Positions 32,209 through 40,128 of a DNA stretch of 48,640 nucleotides are shown here, one piece after another. The notes beneath the pieces are model-generated. The model saw only the letters and a program-made list of their open reading frames with translations. It did not search any database and was not told the origin of the DNA. Made by a program: the position numbers and the translations under genes. The stretch is from UBA5738 sp049641805 (GTDB lineage Bacteria; Patescibacteriota; Minisyncoccia; Minisyncoccales; UBA5738): positions 1-48,640 of the forward strand of contig JBARNX010000056.1 of NCBI GenBank assembly GCA_049641805.1, read 5' to 3'. Positions within the stretch are counted from its first letter, which is position 1; each line of letters begins with the position of its first letter.

Positions 32209-32940
32209 TTATTTCGTACACTCGCCTTTTATATAGCCTGACACCAGTTGATTGTGGCAGGCTTCGCAGGAGTTGGGATATGTTTGCCGGATGGGGTCGC
32301 AGGGAGCTTTGACACATTGGATTTGCACGGTGGCGCAAACCGGGGAATAAATTTCGTTGCACACATCGCCCTTGCGGGATTCGGCGGTGCAGGCGGTTTG
32401 CTGGGTGTTTGTTTCAGGGCAAGACGCGAATTCGCAATTCGGACCGGTGCGGCCCACCGCGGAGCCGTCGGGGCAAATTTTTGCCTCCATGGTGCAGGCT
32501 GTGCTTGTGGCCGGATTGTTTTGGCCGGGCAGGATTGCGCCGGTGCAGCGCCAGTTGATTTCCGCCGTCTTTGTGTCGGCGCTCACCACGCAAGCCGGAT
32601 TGCAACCGGGTTTTGCGGCATTTAAGTTTGCGTCAAACCACCAGGTTTTGGAATTTTCGTTATAGATGCCGGGCCCCAAGGCTTCCCCGCCTTTGATGCA
32701 AGTTGCTTCGGCGATCGCGGTTGCTTGAGCTTCGCTCATTATTGATTGTGTTTCCGGTGTTTGTGCGGCATCAGAACTGGTCGCGGCGCTGGAATTTGAT
32801 GTGTTTTCGTCATTTCCGCCCGATTGGTTTGTTGCGGGAATAGTGTTTGCGGGTGTTTCTTGGGCCGGTTTTAACATCAGGTAGAGCATTCCGGAAAGTA
32901 TAACCGCGGCGACAATTAACAAAATTATTTTTTTGTTCAT
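32209..32940 (-). CDS. Membrane-anchored Cys-rich secreted protein with Kazal-like end
   Basis: The 243-residue protein has an N-terminal anchor (IILLIVAAVILSGMLYLML) and a Ser/Thr/Asn-rich linker (about 30-65). A domain with AIAEATCIKGGEALGPG and WWFDANL follows at about 70-140. The CTMEAKICPDGSAVGRTGPNCEF motif is at about 148-170. The Cys-rich end (YSPVCATVQIQCVKAPCDPI, TYPNSCEACHNQL) resembles Kazal-type modules. Disulfide-rich surface modules such as these recur in this group of bacteria; the function is unknown. It lies one base after the S11 peptidase gene, so the two form a pair. Confidence 0.75.
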   Translation of the reverse strand: MNKKIILLIVAAVILSGMLYLMLKPAQETPANTIPATNQSGGNDENTSNSSAATSSDAAQTPETQSIMSEAQATAIAEATCIKGGEALGPGIYNENSKTWWFDANLNAAKPGCNPACVVSADTKTAEINWRCTGAILPGQNNPATSTACTMEAKICPDGSAVGRTGPNCEFASCPETNTQQTACTAESRKGDVCNEIYSPVCATVQIQCVKAPCDPIRQTYPNSCEACHNQLVSGYIKGECTK

Positions 32941-32941
32941 A

Positions 32942-33829
32942 TCAGTTTTTTAATTGATTAATGATTTTGAATGTATCAGATTGTAAGTCGGTTGAGCGGA
33001 GCAGGACAATGGCCACGGGTTTTCCTTTGATGTTGAACACGGCGGCAAAGGTCTGTTTGGCGTCCGGAGAATAACCGCTTTTCCCGCCGATGAAATCGGA
33101 AAAACTATAGAAATTGTTAAGGTTCATAAATCTCAGCAGTTTCCCTTCTTGGTTCGGCAGCCAAAAATTATTGTTTTTGGTCATTGCCAAAATTTCCGGA
33201 TGCGATTCGTTAATATAGGCTAGCAGTTTGACCATATCCGCGGCCGTGGAGCGATCTTTTTTGTTTAATCCGTGGACATCGTAATAAACGGTTTTGGACA
33301 TTCCCAGTTCCTTGGCTTTCCGGTTCATTAGCGACAGAAATTTTTCCTTTCCCAGGGCAATGGCAAGCGATTCGGAGGCATCGTTGGTTGACTGCGCCAG
33401 ACTGGCTTGCAAAAGATTTTTTGCGCTGATATTGAGTCCCAAGAAAATTGCCGGGCTGCTCCCTTCCGGAGCCAGCATTTGCTTTGTCAAAGTTATTGTT
33501 TTGCCAGTGTCGATATTTTCAAGGGTGACCACGGCGTTCATCAGTTTGGCGGTCGACGCGATAGAATAGGCTTGTTCGGTATTTTTTTTCAGAAGCGCCG
33601 AGTTGTTTGAAAGGTCAACCGCCAGATATGCCGCGGCGGTGATCTTTTTTTTCGATTTGGCGCTCAAAGCCAGCATTTTGGCATTATAGATTTCTTGCTT
33701 GAGCACTTGTATCCGCTGGATCAGCGCCGCGCCATCGGGCCAATCAAAAGCCAGCGCGGTTTTGGGCGCAAAGGCCAGAGCGGCCGGTATCAGCGTAAAA
33801 ATTATAATGTGGCGGATATTGGCAGTCAT
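32942..33829 (-). CDS. Secreted S11-family D-Ala-D-Ala carboxypeptidase-like protein
   Basis: The 295-residue protein has a signal peptide (IIIFTLIPAALAFAPKTALAF, about 8-28). Its penicillin-binding motifs are IASTAKLMNAVV (SxxK), AQSTNDASESL (SxN) and GGKSGYS (KSG in place of KTG). It is likely a peptidoglycan carboxypeptidase acting outside the membrane, and a paralogue of the gene at 18622. The downstream Cys-rich protein gene follows with no gap and may encode a partner. Confidence 0.88.
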   Translation of the reverse strand: MTANIRHIIIFTLIPAALAFAPKTALAFDWPDGAALIQRIQVLKQEIYNAKMLALSAKSKKKITAAAYLAVDLSNNSALLKKNTEQAYSIASTAKLMNAVVTLENIDTGKTITLTKQMLAPEGSSPAIFLGLNISAKNLLQASLAQSTNDASESLAIALGKEKFLSLMNRKAKELGMSKTVYYDVHGLNKKDRSTAADMVKLLAYINESHPEILAMTKNNNFWLPNQEGKLLRFMNLNNFYSFSDFIGGKSGYSPDAKQTFAAVFNIKGKPVAIVLLRSTDLQSDTFKIINQLKN

Positions 33830-33955
33830 CGGTATTTTTATCCTATCATTTTGATGAAATTAAGAAAAAACAAAAAGGCTTTGCGGTCGCCACAAAATAA
33901 CCGGTTGATTGCAACCTAATTCAATTGGTAAATATAAATTTTTTTCAAACCAATC

Positions 33956-34441
33956 CTAATCTATCTTGGCAAAAAGTACCACATAATTCTTGCCGTAGGC
34001 TTTGGCGCATTTGGGGCATGTGGTGTAGAAGAAATAAAGTTTTTTAATGGCTTTGTCTTTGTCTTTAACATAATTTTTCATTTCCATCGCCCATTTGCCG
34101 GCGTTTTGATATGGGCCTTCGAAAACTTTGGTCAAAAACGTTCCGGACAGCGTTGCCATCGTTGCCCCGGCAACGCCTTTGATTACATCGATGTAAATAT
34201 CTGCGCCCCACATCGATTTTTCATCGGTTAGCATTAGCTGCGGCGAGGTTTTGGCGCCGGCTTTTTCGATCAGCGCCATATCCTTGGTAATAATATTGCT
34301 TGTATTCAGCGGTATATGCAAAAAACTGGCGATATGGTCTTTGACAAATAATTTATTCCCCCATTTTATCTCTTTGTCCCGCCAGGAATCGGGATTGAAA
34401 ATATCGCAGCATCCGGTGGGTTTAATATTTTGATTTTCCAT
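33956..34441 (-). CDS. Conserved protein with CC and CxxC motifs, 161 residues
   Basis: The sequence belongs to a conserved bacterial group sometimes labelled 'hydrolase' without proof. It has PTGCCDIFNPDSWRDKEI near the start, a middle with FLHIPLN and LSGTFLTKVFEGPYQNAGKW, and the end KLYFFYTTCPKCAKAYGKNY. The CC and CPKC pairs suggest metal binding or redox chemistry. There is no signal peptide, so it is cytoplasmic. The next gene downstream is the small membrane protein at 34447, which lies upstream in transcription by 5 bases. The function is not known. Confidence 0.7.
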   Translation of the reverse strand: MENQNIKPTGCCDIFNPDSWRDKEIKWGNKLFVKDHIASFLHIPLNTSNIITKDMALIEKAGAKTSPQLMLTDEKSMWGADIYIDVIKGVAGATMATLSGTFLTKVFEGPYQNAGKWAMEMKNYVKDKDKAIKKLYFFYTTCPKCAKAYGKNYVVLFAKID

Positions 34442-34446
34442 ATTTC

Positions 34447-34779
34447 TTATTTTGCTTTGTTTATCAAATATAAGACAATTGAAAGCACGATGCTGAAAAG
34501 CATAGAATACCAGAAGCCATTAACCTTAAAACCCGGGACAATGGCCGAAGCCATCATAATGATCAGCGCGTTAATGACCAGCGTGAACAATCCCAAAGTT
34601 AAAATATTGATCGGCAGGGTGAGGATCAAAAGCAACGGTTTTATGGAAACATTCAGCAATCCAAGAACGAGCGCCACTAAAAGCGCGGCCCAAAATCCCG
34701 ACAGCGTAACTCCGGGCAAAATATAAGCCGAAAAAATAACCGCGACTGTCATCACCAGCCAATTGATTAAAATATTCAT
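34447..34779 (-). CDS. Four-helix membrane protein of the phage-holin-4_2/YvlD family
   Basis: The 110-residue protein has four hydrophobic helices with the pattern GVTLSGFWAALLVALVLGLLN, IKPLLLILTLPINILTLGLF and GFKVNGFWYSMLFSIVLS, matching PF04020. Despite the name, chromosomal members are not phage lysis genes; they are small inner-membrane proteins linked to envelope stress in some bacteria. It sits in a pair with the CxxC protein gene, at the border of the restriction-modification island. Confidence 0.82.
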   Translation of the reverse strand: MNILINWLVMTVAVIFSAYILPGVTLSGFWAALLVALVLGLLNVSIKPLLLILTLPINILTLGLFTLVINALIIMMASAIVPGFKVNGFWYSMLFSIVLSIVLYLINKAK

Positions 34780-34850
34780 ATTTTTTTATTTATTGCTTAT
34801 CGAATCCATTTCCATTATAGCAGAAAACAAGCCGCAAGGCTCGTTGCAAC

Positions 34851-34878
34851 AAAAAAATCGCGTTAGTACGATTTTTTT
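34851..34878. terminator. Terminator of the restriction-modification operon
   Basis: A perfect 10-bp inverted repeat (AAAAAAATCG at 34851-34860, CGATTTTTTT at 34869-34878) with an 8-base loop lies 40 bases beyond the hsdR stop codon. It has T runs on both strands, so it marks the end of the minus-strand operon. Confidence 0.8.
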
Positions 34879-34918
34879 GATTATAGAAGATAGACTTCGG
34901 AATTATTTTTTCCACGCA

Positions 34919-37240
34919 TTATTTGTTTATTTTTGCGTATAAATTCTTCTGGAAACCGAAAAATATTGAGCGGATATTTTCCACATTGCCGAGGACGTTT
35001 ATTGCATCGGCGGGAGAATGATATTTCAGGTTTAGCAAAATCGGTAATTTTTCTTCGTCGAGTTCTTCAACGCCTTTTTCCTGGTATTTGGATAAAACAA
35101 AATCAAGAAATTCTTTTTGTTTGCTATCCAAGTCTTCGAAAATTTTATCTTTTGACTGTTTGACCCGTTGCTCCCTGGTGATTGGTTGGGTCAAGAACGA
35201 AATATACATTAAAACATCAAAGAGATCGCTCTGTTCCGCATCAATCATCTTTTGAAGTGTTTCCAGCTCGTCTTTGCCATAACCAAGCTCGGCGATTCTT
35301 TCCAGAAAAACTTTTCGCGTTGTTGGATTTGACCAGATTTTTCTCAATTCTTCTTCGTTTTTGAAGAATTCCGGCATAGCGCCAAACATATTGGCCATAA
35401 ATTCCTGCACCGAAACCGGTTTTCCGCTGGCGCTCCAAAAAGAGGTCGATATCATGTGCTTTATTTCGCGCACCTTGCCATCGCTTAATTTGATTTTCAA
35501 TTTTTTCTTAGGTTCGGCGTCAATTCCATCTTTTTGAGGCGCATACTCCGTTATGGGTTCTTTTACCGCGGCCGCTTTTTCAAATTTTTGCGTTTTTTCG
35601 TCGATAGTTTTTATTTCTTCGGCCGGGCCGTCCCATTCCGCGTCGAAAAAATGCTTGTAGGCATCCACGAAGTCATAAATCGTAAAATATTCTTTGCCGT
35701 CGAAAAGACGGGTGCCGCGGCCGATAATCTGTTTAAACTCAATCATCGAATTTACCGGGCGCATCAGGACAATGTTGCGGATATTGCGCGCATCCACGCC
35801 GGTGGAAAGTTTTTGCGAGGTGGTTAAAATTGTCGGGATTGTTTTTTCGTTATCCTGGAATTCGCGCAAAAACTGTTCTCCTCGGGCGCCATCGTTTGCG
35901 GTTACGCGAACGCAGTAATTCGGATCTTTATTATCTTTCATCTGGTTTATCAGATCACGAACCGCCAGTGCGTGATCTTGCGTGGCGCAAAATATGATTG
36001 TTTTATCGTTCTGGTTTATTTCATCCAGAACGATGCGCACTCTTTTGGCTTCGCGCGCTTTGATTTCTATGATGCGGTTAAAATCCGATTCTTCATAGAT
36101 TTTTCCTTCTTCCACTTCCCCTTCAATGATTTGGTCGTCGGATGTGTAAACATAGTCATCGAGGGTGGTTTTAATTCTTTTAATCTTGAAAGGGGTTAAA
36201 AATCCGTCGTTTACGCCTTCCTTGAGCGAATAAATGTAAACCGGTTCACCGAAATATTTATAGGTATCGATATTATCCGCTCGTTTTGGCGTGGCGGTTA
36301 GCCCAAGCTGTACCGCCGGAGAAAAGTATTCCAAAATTCCGCGCCAGTTTCCTTCGTCATTGGCGCCGCCGCGATGGCACTCGTCAATAATGATAAAATC
36401 GAAAAAATCAGCCGGGTAGTCGCCAAAATACGGCGTGTTGTTTTGCCCGCTCATAAAAGTCTGAAAAATCGTGAAATAAACGCTTCCGCTCATCGGCACT
36501 CCTCCCTTTTTGCGGATATCAAGCGGATTAATGCGCACCAGCGCGTCCTTATCAAAAGCCGAAAACGTGTTAAACGCTTGGTCGGCCAGAATATTTCGGT
36601 CCGTCAAAAATAAAATCCGTGGCCGGCGGTTGCCATTGCGCTTCAGGTTCCAGCGCGTTTGAAAAAGTTTCCAGGCGATTTGAAATGCCACCGCGGTTTT
36701 TCCGGTTCCGGTAGCCATGGTCAAAAGAATCCGCGATTTTTGTTCGGCGACCGCATTTAAAACGTTATTGATGGCGATCTCCTGATAATAACGCTTGCCA
36801 TATTCGCCTTCGTTGGGAATTGCCGCAAATTTTTCCTTCCAAACATTCTGATCGGAGAATGTTTTGTTCCATAATTCATCGGGCGTAGGAAAATCAGCAA
36901 TAATACCCTCCTTGCCGGTTTCCATTGAAATTTCATAAATCTCCTTGCCGTTGGTTGTGTAAGTATAGCCAATCTGCATTTTTTGCGCGTACGCTTTGGC
37001 TTGTGCTGCGCCCTCGGTGGCTTCCAAATCAACCGACTTGGCCTCAATCACGCCTATTTTGCGGTTTTTATAAACCAAAACATAGTCGGCAATCTCCGGC
37101 TTCCCGTGCAAACCCCCGGATTGAATTTTCCCCTCGGTGATTCGGTATTCGCGCAATACTTTTGATCCCTCAACTTCGCCCCACTCGCTGGCTTTAAGCT
37201 TGGGATCAATATATTCCGCCCTGGTTTCGGCTTCATTCAT
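34919..37240 (-). CDS. hsdR: Type I restriction enzyme R subunit
   Basis: The 773-residue protein combines an N-terminal nuclease domain (PD-(D/E)xK features in IADYVLVYKNRKIGVIEAKS, about 45-64) with a superfamily 2 helicase. Helicase motifs are MATGTGKTAVAF (Walker A), IIDECHRGG (DEAH-like), LTATPKR and QIIGRGTRLFDGK. A C-terminal EcoEI_R_C-like region of about 570-773 follows (KQKEFLDFVLSKYQEKG). It translocates DNA and cuts unmodified DNA with HsdM and HsdS. It is the last gene of the operon, two bases after the fic gene. The length is typical of the shorter EcoEI-like R subunits. Confidence 0.93.
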   Translation of the reverse strand: MNEAETRAEYIDPKLKASEWGEVEGSKVLREYRITEGKIQSGGLHGKPEIADYVLVYKNRKIGVIEAKSVDLEATEGAAQAKAYAQKMQIGYTYTTNGKEIYEISMETGKEGIIADFPTPDELWNKTFSDQNVWKEKFAAIPNEGEYGKRYYQEIAINNVLNAVAEQKSRILLTMATGTGKTAVAFQIAWKLFQTRWNLKRNGNRRPRILFLTDRNILADQAFNTFSAFDKDALVRINPLDIRKKGGVPMSGSVYFTIFQTFMSGQNNTPYFGDYPADFFDFIIIDECHRGGANDEGNWRGILEYFSPAVQLGLTATPKRADNIDTYKYFGEPVYIYSLKEGVNDGFLTPFKIKRIKTTLDDYVYTSDDQIIEGEVEEGKIYEESDFNRIIEIKAREAKRVRIVLDEINQNDKTIIFCATQDHALAVRDLINQMKDNKDPNYCVRVTANDGARGEQFLREFQDNEKTIPTILTTSQKLSTGVDARNIRNIVLMRPVNSMIEFKQIIGRGTRLFDGKEYFTIYDFVDAYKHFFDAEWDGPAEEIKTIDEKTQKFEKAAAVKEPITEYAPQKDGIDAEPKKKLKIKLSDGKVREIKHMISTSFWSASGKPVSVQEFMANMFGAMPEFFKNEEELRKIWSNPTTRKVFLERIAELGYGKDELETLQKMIDAEQSDLFDVLMYISFLTQPITREQRVKQSKDKIFEDLDSKQKEFLDFVLSKYQEKGVEELDEEKLPILLNLKYHSPADAINVLGNVENIRSIFFGFQKNLYAKINK

Positions 37241-37241
37241 A

Positions 37242-38294
37242 TTATTTCTTTTTATATTTTGTTGCCGGTCCTTGGCCAGATTTCTCGATTAATCCGTATT
37301 TTAGCAATCTCGCAACCGTCTTTTTTATGGTAGGCAGGGGCAATCCGCTTTTTGCCTTTATTTCCGAAACGCTCATTAGAATTCCCGAAACGAATGATTC
37401 AAAAATTTTCTTTTGCGCTTCTGAAAGCAGGTTTTCAGGATCGCTCCCCTTTAAAAGTTCAAGCGCTTTTTGCGCCTGGATTGAAGTGCAATCCAAAAAG
37501 AACATCAGCCATGGTTCAATGTTTTCCTTGTCGGTTTTATGGTTTTTCTGGGTTTTTCGCAAAGATAAATAATATTCGGATTGTTTCTCTTCGATGATTT
37601 CCTCGAGCGAAACATAAGGCGCATACATATATCCGTTTTGCAGCATCATCAAATTGATAAGGGCACGCGAAAGCCGCCCGTTTCCATCCTGGAACGGATG
37701 AATTGCCAAGAATTCGAATACAAAATTGGCGATCATAACCAAAGGATGAATGTCTTTTTTCTCCTGTTCCGCTTTGAGCCATTCAATCGCATCATCCATT
37801 TCCTTTTTTACCAGCCAAGGCGGCGTTGGGCTGAAAAGTATCTTTTTTATTTCCCCATTTTCCACGATCGCCACCGTGTTGTTTTTTGACTTGTATTTTC
37901 CGCGATGCAGATTGTCTTTTTCTGAAAATTCAAGCAAAATAGCGTGCAGCTGCAAAATCACGCTTTCGCTTATTTTTAAAGAATGGTAAAAATCAAAAAT
38001 TCGGCCCAGCAAATTAGCATACCCGGCAACTTCCTGTTCATCGCGGTTTTTTGGCGCCGATTGGTTCAACCCGCGCAAAAAACGATCAACTTCGCGGTCG
38101 CTCATTTTTGATCCTTCAATGCGGGTGGATGATCCGCTGCTGGTGATAATTACCGAACGCTTTAACTGGCCCAAAATCCGGGGATTTAAAGCCAGCGATC
38201 CGCTCCATTTCCCTTTCATTTCGTCAATTTGGGCAATCTTAAAAAGGATTGTATTGGAAAGCGCTATTCTTTTGTTCAGCCGATCTTCTTTCAT
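37242..38294 (-). CDS. Fic-domain protein with built-in inhibitory motif and winged helix
   Basis: The 350-residue protein has a Fic_N region with an inhibitory helix motif, STRIEG (Ser 56 to Gly 61, pattern [S/T]xxxE[G/N]), that blocks ATP binding in cis. The catalytic motif is AIHPFQDGNGRLSRAL with His 199. A C-terminal winged helix (about 290-350, MSVSEIKAKSGLPLPTIKKTVARL) completes it. Fic enzymes usually transfer AMP to protein targets. It is inserted between hsdS/four-helix-bundle and hsdR, with hsdR beginning one base after its stop codon. Three 10-bp repeats lie directly before its start. Fic genes are often seen in type I restriction loci; the role there is unclear. Confidence 0.92.
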   Translation of the reverse strand: MKEDRLNKRIALSNTILFKIAQIDEMKGKWSGSLALNPRILGQLKRSVIITSSGSSTRIEGSKMSDREVDRFLRGLNQSAPKNRDEQEVAGYANLLGRIFDFYHSLKISESVILQLHAILLEFSEKDNLHRGKYKSKNNTVAIVENGEIKKILFSPTPPWLVKKEMDDAIEWLKAEQEKKDIHPLVMIANFVFEFLAIHPFQDGNGRLSRALINLMMLQNGYMYAPYVSLEEIIEEKQSEYYLSLRKTQKNHKTDKENIEPWLMFFLDCTSIQAQKALELLKGSDPENLLSEAQKKIFESFVSGILMSVSEIKAKSGLPLPTIKKTVARLLKYGLIEKSGQGPATKYKKK

Positions 38295-38308
38295 ATATTT
38301 TCAGATAT

Positions 38309-38336
38309 ATCCGATTGTATCCGATTTTATCCGAAA
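38309..38336 (-). repeat. Three tandem 10-bp repeats before fic
   Basis: CCGATTGTAT, CCGATTTTAT and CCGAAAAATC follow at 38311, 38321 and 38331, with the TATCCGA core exactly one helical turn apart. They end about 15 bases before the fic start codon, which suggests binding sites for a protein, perhaps the winged-helix part of Fic itself. Confidence 0.5.
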
Positions 38337-38340
38337 AATC

Positions 38341-38484
38341 AAGCTTACCTCAAAAAATTATAAATTATAAATTATAGATTATAAATTAGAAATTAGACGG
38401 ATAAATTAGCGATTGTAAATTATAAATTTTAAATTTGAAGCGCAAATAATTTAAAATCTAAAATTTATAATTTACAATTTAAAA
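38341..38484. repeat. AT-rich repeat stretch downstream of the four-helix-bundle gene
   Basis: The spacer is built of variants of AAATTATAAATT and AAATTTTAAATT. A similar stretch at 38860-38922 lies on the other side of the four-helix-bundle gene and is roughly its inverted counterpart. The two may mark the ends of an inserted unit. Confidence 0.5.
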
Positions 38485-38832
38485 TTACCTCGAGGCGGTG
38501 GTTTTTATTATTTTAGTTAATACTGCGATTATTTCGTCAATCTCGTCTAAATATGGGGCGCAATTTGCGTCAGACAGTTTGCCCTGATCAAGAAGCTTGA
38601 GCCAATATCTCGTCTCCCTGGCTTCTTTTGCCGCGACTGCAAGCTTATGGATAAAATCTTTCCTACTTTGCCCGCCGATTGCCTCTTCTATGTTCGCGCC
38701 AATACTTGTGGCGCTCCTAAGTAATTGTTTTGAAATGATAAATTCATTTTGATTGATTAATTTTTTGTATAAATCAATAATTGATAAAGCAAATTCAAAA
38801 CTTTTTCGTTGTATCAAATTATCCTTTTCCAT
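38485..38832 (-). CDS. Four-helix-bundle protein (S23/IVS family)
   Basis: The start is placed at ATG 38832 (MEKDNLIQRKSFEFALSIIDLYKKL), giving 115 residues, the usual size. The sequence has the family features LIQRKSFEFALSIIDLYKKL, QLLRSATSIGANIEEAIGGQS and AVAAKEARETRYWLKLL. The family was first seen in intervening sequences of 23S rRNA genes and is related in fold to Avd of diversity-generating retroelements. No reverse transcriptase or variable repeat is nearby. It splits the restriction operon between hsdS and fic, with AT-rich repeats on both sides, so it is probably a later insertion. Confidence 0.88.
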   Translation of the reverse strand: MEKDNLIQRKSFEFALSIIDLYKKLINQNEFIISKQLLRSATSIGANIEEAIGGQSRKDFIHKLAVAAKEARETRYWLKLLDQGKLSDANCAPYLDEIDEIIAVLTKIIKTTASR

Positions 38833-38859
38833 GGTTTCAAAAATTATAAAAAACAAATT

Positions 38860-38922
38860 AAAAATTTTAAATTAGAAATTATAAATTATTTGGATTTTAA
38901 TTTAAAATTTAAAATTAATAAT
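38860..38922. repeat. AT-rich repeat stretch upstream of the four-helix-bundle gene
   Basis: Runs such as AAATTTTAAATT, ATTATAAATT and TTTAAAATTTAAAATT fill the gap to the hsdS stop codon. They resemble the stretch at 38341-38484 in the opposite sense. Confidence 0.5.
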
Positions 38923-40128
38923 TTATAATTCCCCCGAAAACGCTTTTCGGAGCACAGCTTTCTTCAACTCCTCCAAATCCGCCAATTTCTGCCGATAAAT
39001 CCCCTCCAATTTCCCGGTCTCCGTCGCCAGCGCATCCAGTTTTGCAACAATCGCCTTTTGTTCAATTAAGGATTTGGGATAAGAAATAATTTGATTTTTA
39101 ACTTCCCCGTCTGTTACCGCCGGATAGCTTGCACCTTTTTGCAATTTTTCCATTTTTTCATTAAATGCTTTTGTTTGAACAAAATAAAACATCAATTTAT
39201 TATTTAGTTGTTCTTTTGTTCTTAAAACAAAATATCCGGTACTGCAAACTTGTTCGTTTAATTTTTGCGGAATAATTGCGATACGCCTCAATGTTGGCCT
39301 TACGGTAGCAAAAATTACATCGCCGGTTCTTACAAGTTTTCTTGCCCGGCTCGGAGCATTTTTTCCAATAATCAAGCTTGTATTCTCAATGGTAAAATTT
39401 TTTTTATTGACGCTTGAAACATCAATATAAATAAACTCTTTATCGGAATTATTCAAAGGATTTATTGTCTCTGTTTTTTGAAGAATTTCACCTAATTTTT
39501 TTTCTTCCCAATCCTTCCCCGGATTCTCAAAAACCCCCTGCAAATATGATTCAAAAAGCTCTTTTGAATTCCGCAAATTTTTCTCCGTATTCTCCTTCGC
39601 CAATTTAATCCCCTCAAAAACCTCATCCAAAAGCTTCACAATCCGTCGTTGTTCGGCAAGCGGCGGCAATGGTATTTCAATTTCCATATATAATTTTAAA
39701 TCAAGGTTTCTAATTCCAGTTGAATGACTCTGCATTTTTTCTGTGGTGCCGGAAATGTATAAAAAAAATAGAAATTTGTGTAAAAAATTAAAATCTAATT
39801 CAGTTGAATTTTTAACTCTTATGGCAGATGTAAAATTACTAAATGAAAAATCGCCATCCTTTTTATCAAAAATAATAACTCGTCCAACGGGTTGTTTTGG
39901 CCCTCCGCCTGACTTTTCAAGGATTATGTCGCCGTAAGATAATTTTCTTTTTTTAAATTTTTTTCGTTCAACATTTAAATAAGCGATAGCAGAATCGTCC
40001 AAAGCGCCTTCTCTTGTAAAATTTGTATTTCTAATTACGCCGACTTTAATATACGGCGGTTCTTTGCCTGACCATAATCCGTTAACGATGTCGCAAGCAT
40101 TACTTATTTTTTTTGTCGGCCATTCCAT
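38923..40128 (-). CDS. hsdS: Type I restriction-modification specificity subunit
   Basis: The 401-residue protein shows the two-fold plan of HsdS. The first target recognition domain (about 1-150) ends in the conserved helix PLPPLAEQRRIVKLLDEVFEGI. The second (about 205-345) ends in SLIEQKAIVAKLDALATETGKL and a coiled coil, then AVLRKAFSGEL, the standard C-terminus. It determines which DNA sequence is methylated and cut. Its start lies 29 bases inside the preceding PIN-like gene, so the two are translationally coupled. The recognition sequence cannot be read from the protein. Confidence 0.94.
   Translation of the reverse strand: MEWPTKKISNACDIVNGLWSGKEPPYIKVGVIRNTNFTREGALDDSAIAYLNVERKKFKKRKLSYGDIILEKSGGGPKQPVGRVIIFDKKDGDFSFSNFTSAIRVKNSTELDFNFLHKFLFFLYISGTTEKMQSHSTGIRNLDLKLYMEIEIPLPPLAEQRRIVKLLDEVFEGIKLAKENTEKNLRNSKELFESYLQGVFENPGKDWEEKKLGEILQKTETINPLNNSDKEFIYIDVSSVNKKNFTIENTSLIIGKNAPSRARKLVRTGDVIFATVRPTLRRIAIIPQKLNEQVCSTGYFVLRTKEQLNNKLMFYFVQTKAFNEKMEKLQKGASYPAVTDGEVKNQIISYPKSLIEQKAIVAKLDALATETGKLEGIYRQKLADLEELKKAVLRKAFSGEL

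Noticed and set aside
34447..34779. Prophage holin
   Set aside because: The family name is misleading; there is no endolysin or other phage gene nearby and the gene is a chromosomal YvlD-like membrane protein.
38341..38922. Diversity-generating retroelement suggested by the Avd-like four-helix-bundle gene
   Set aside because: There is no reverse transcriptase gene and no template/variable repeat pair in the window.
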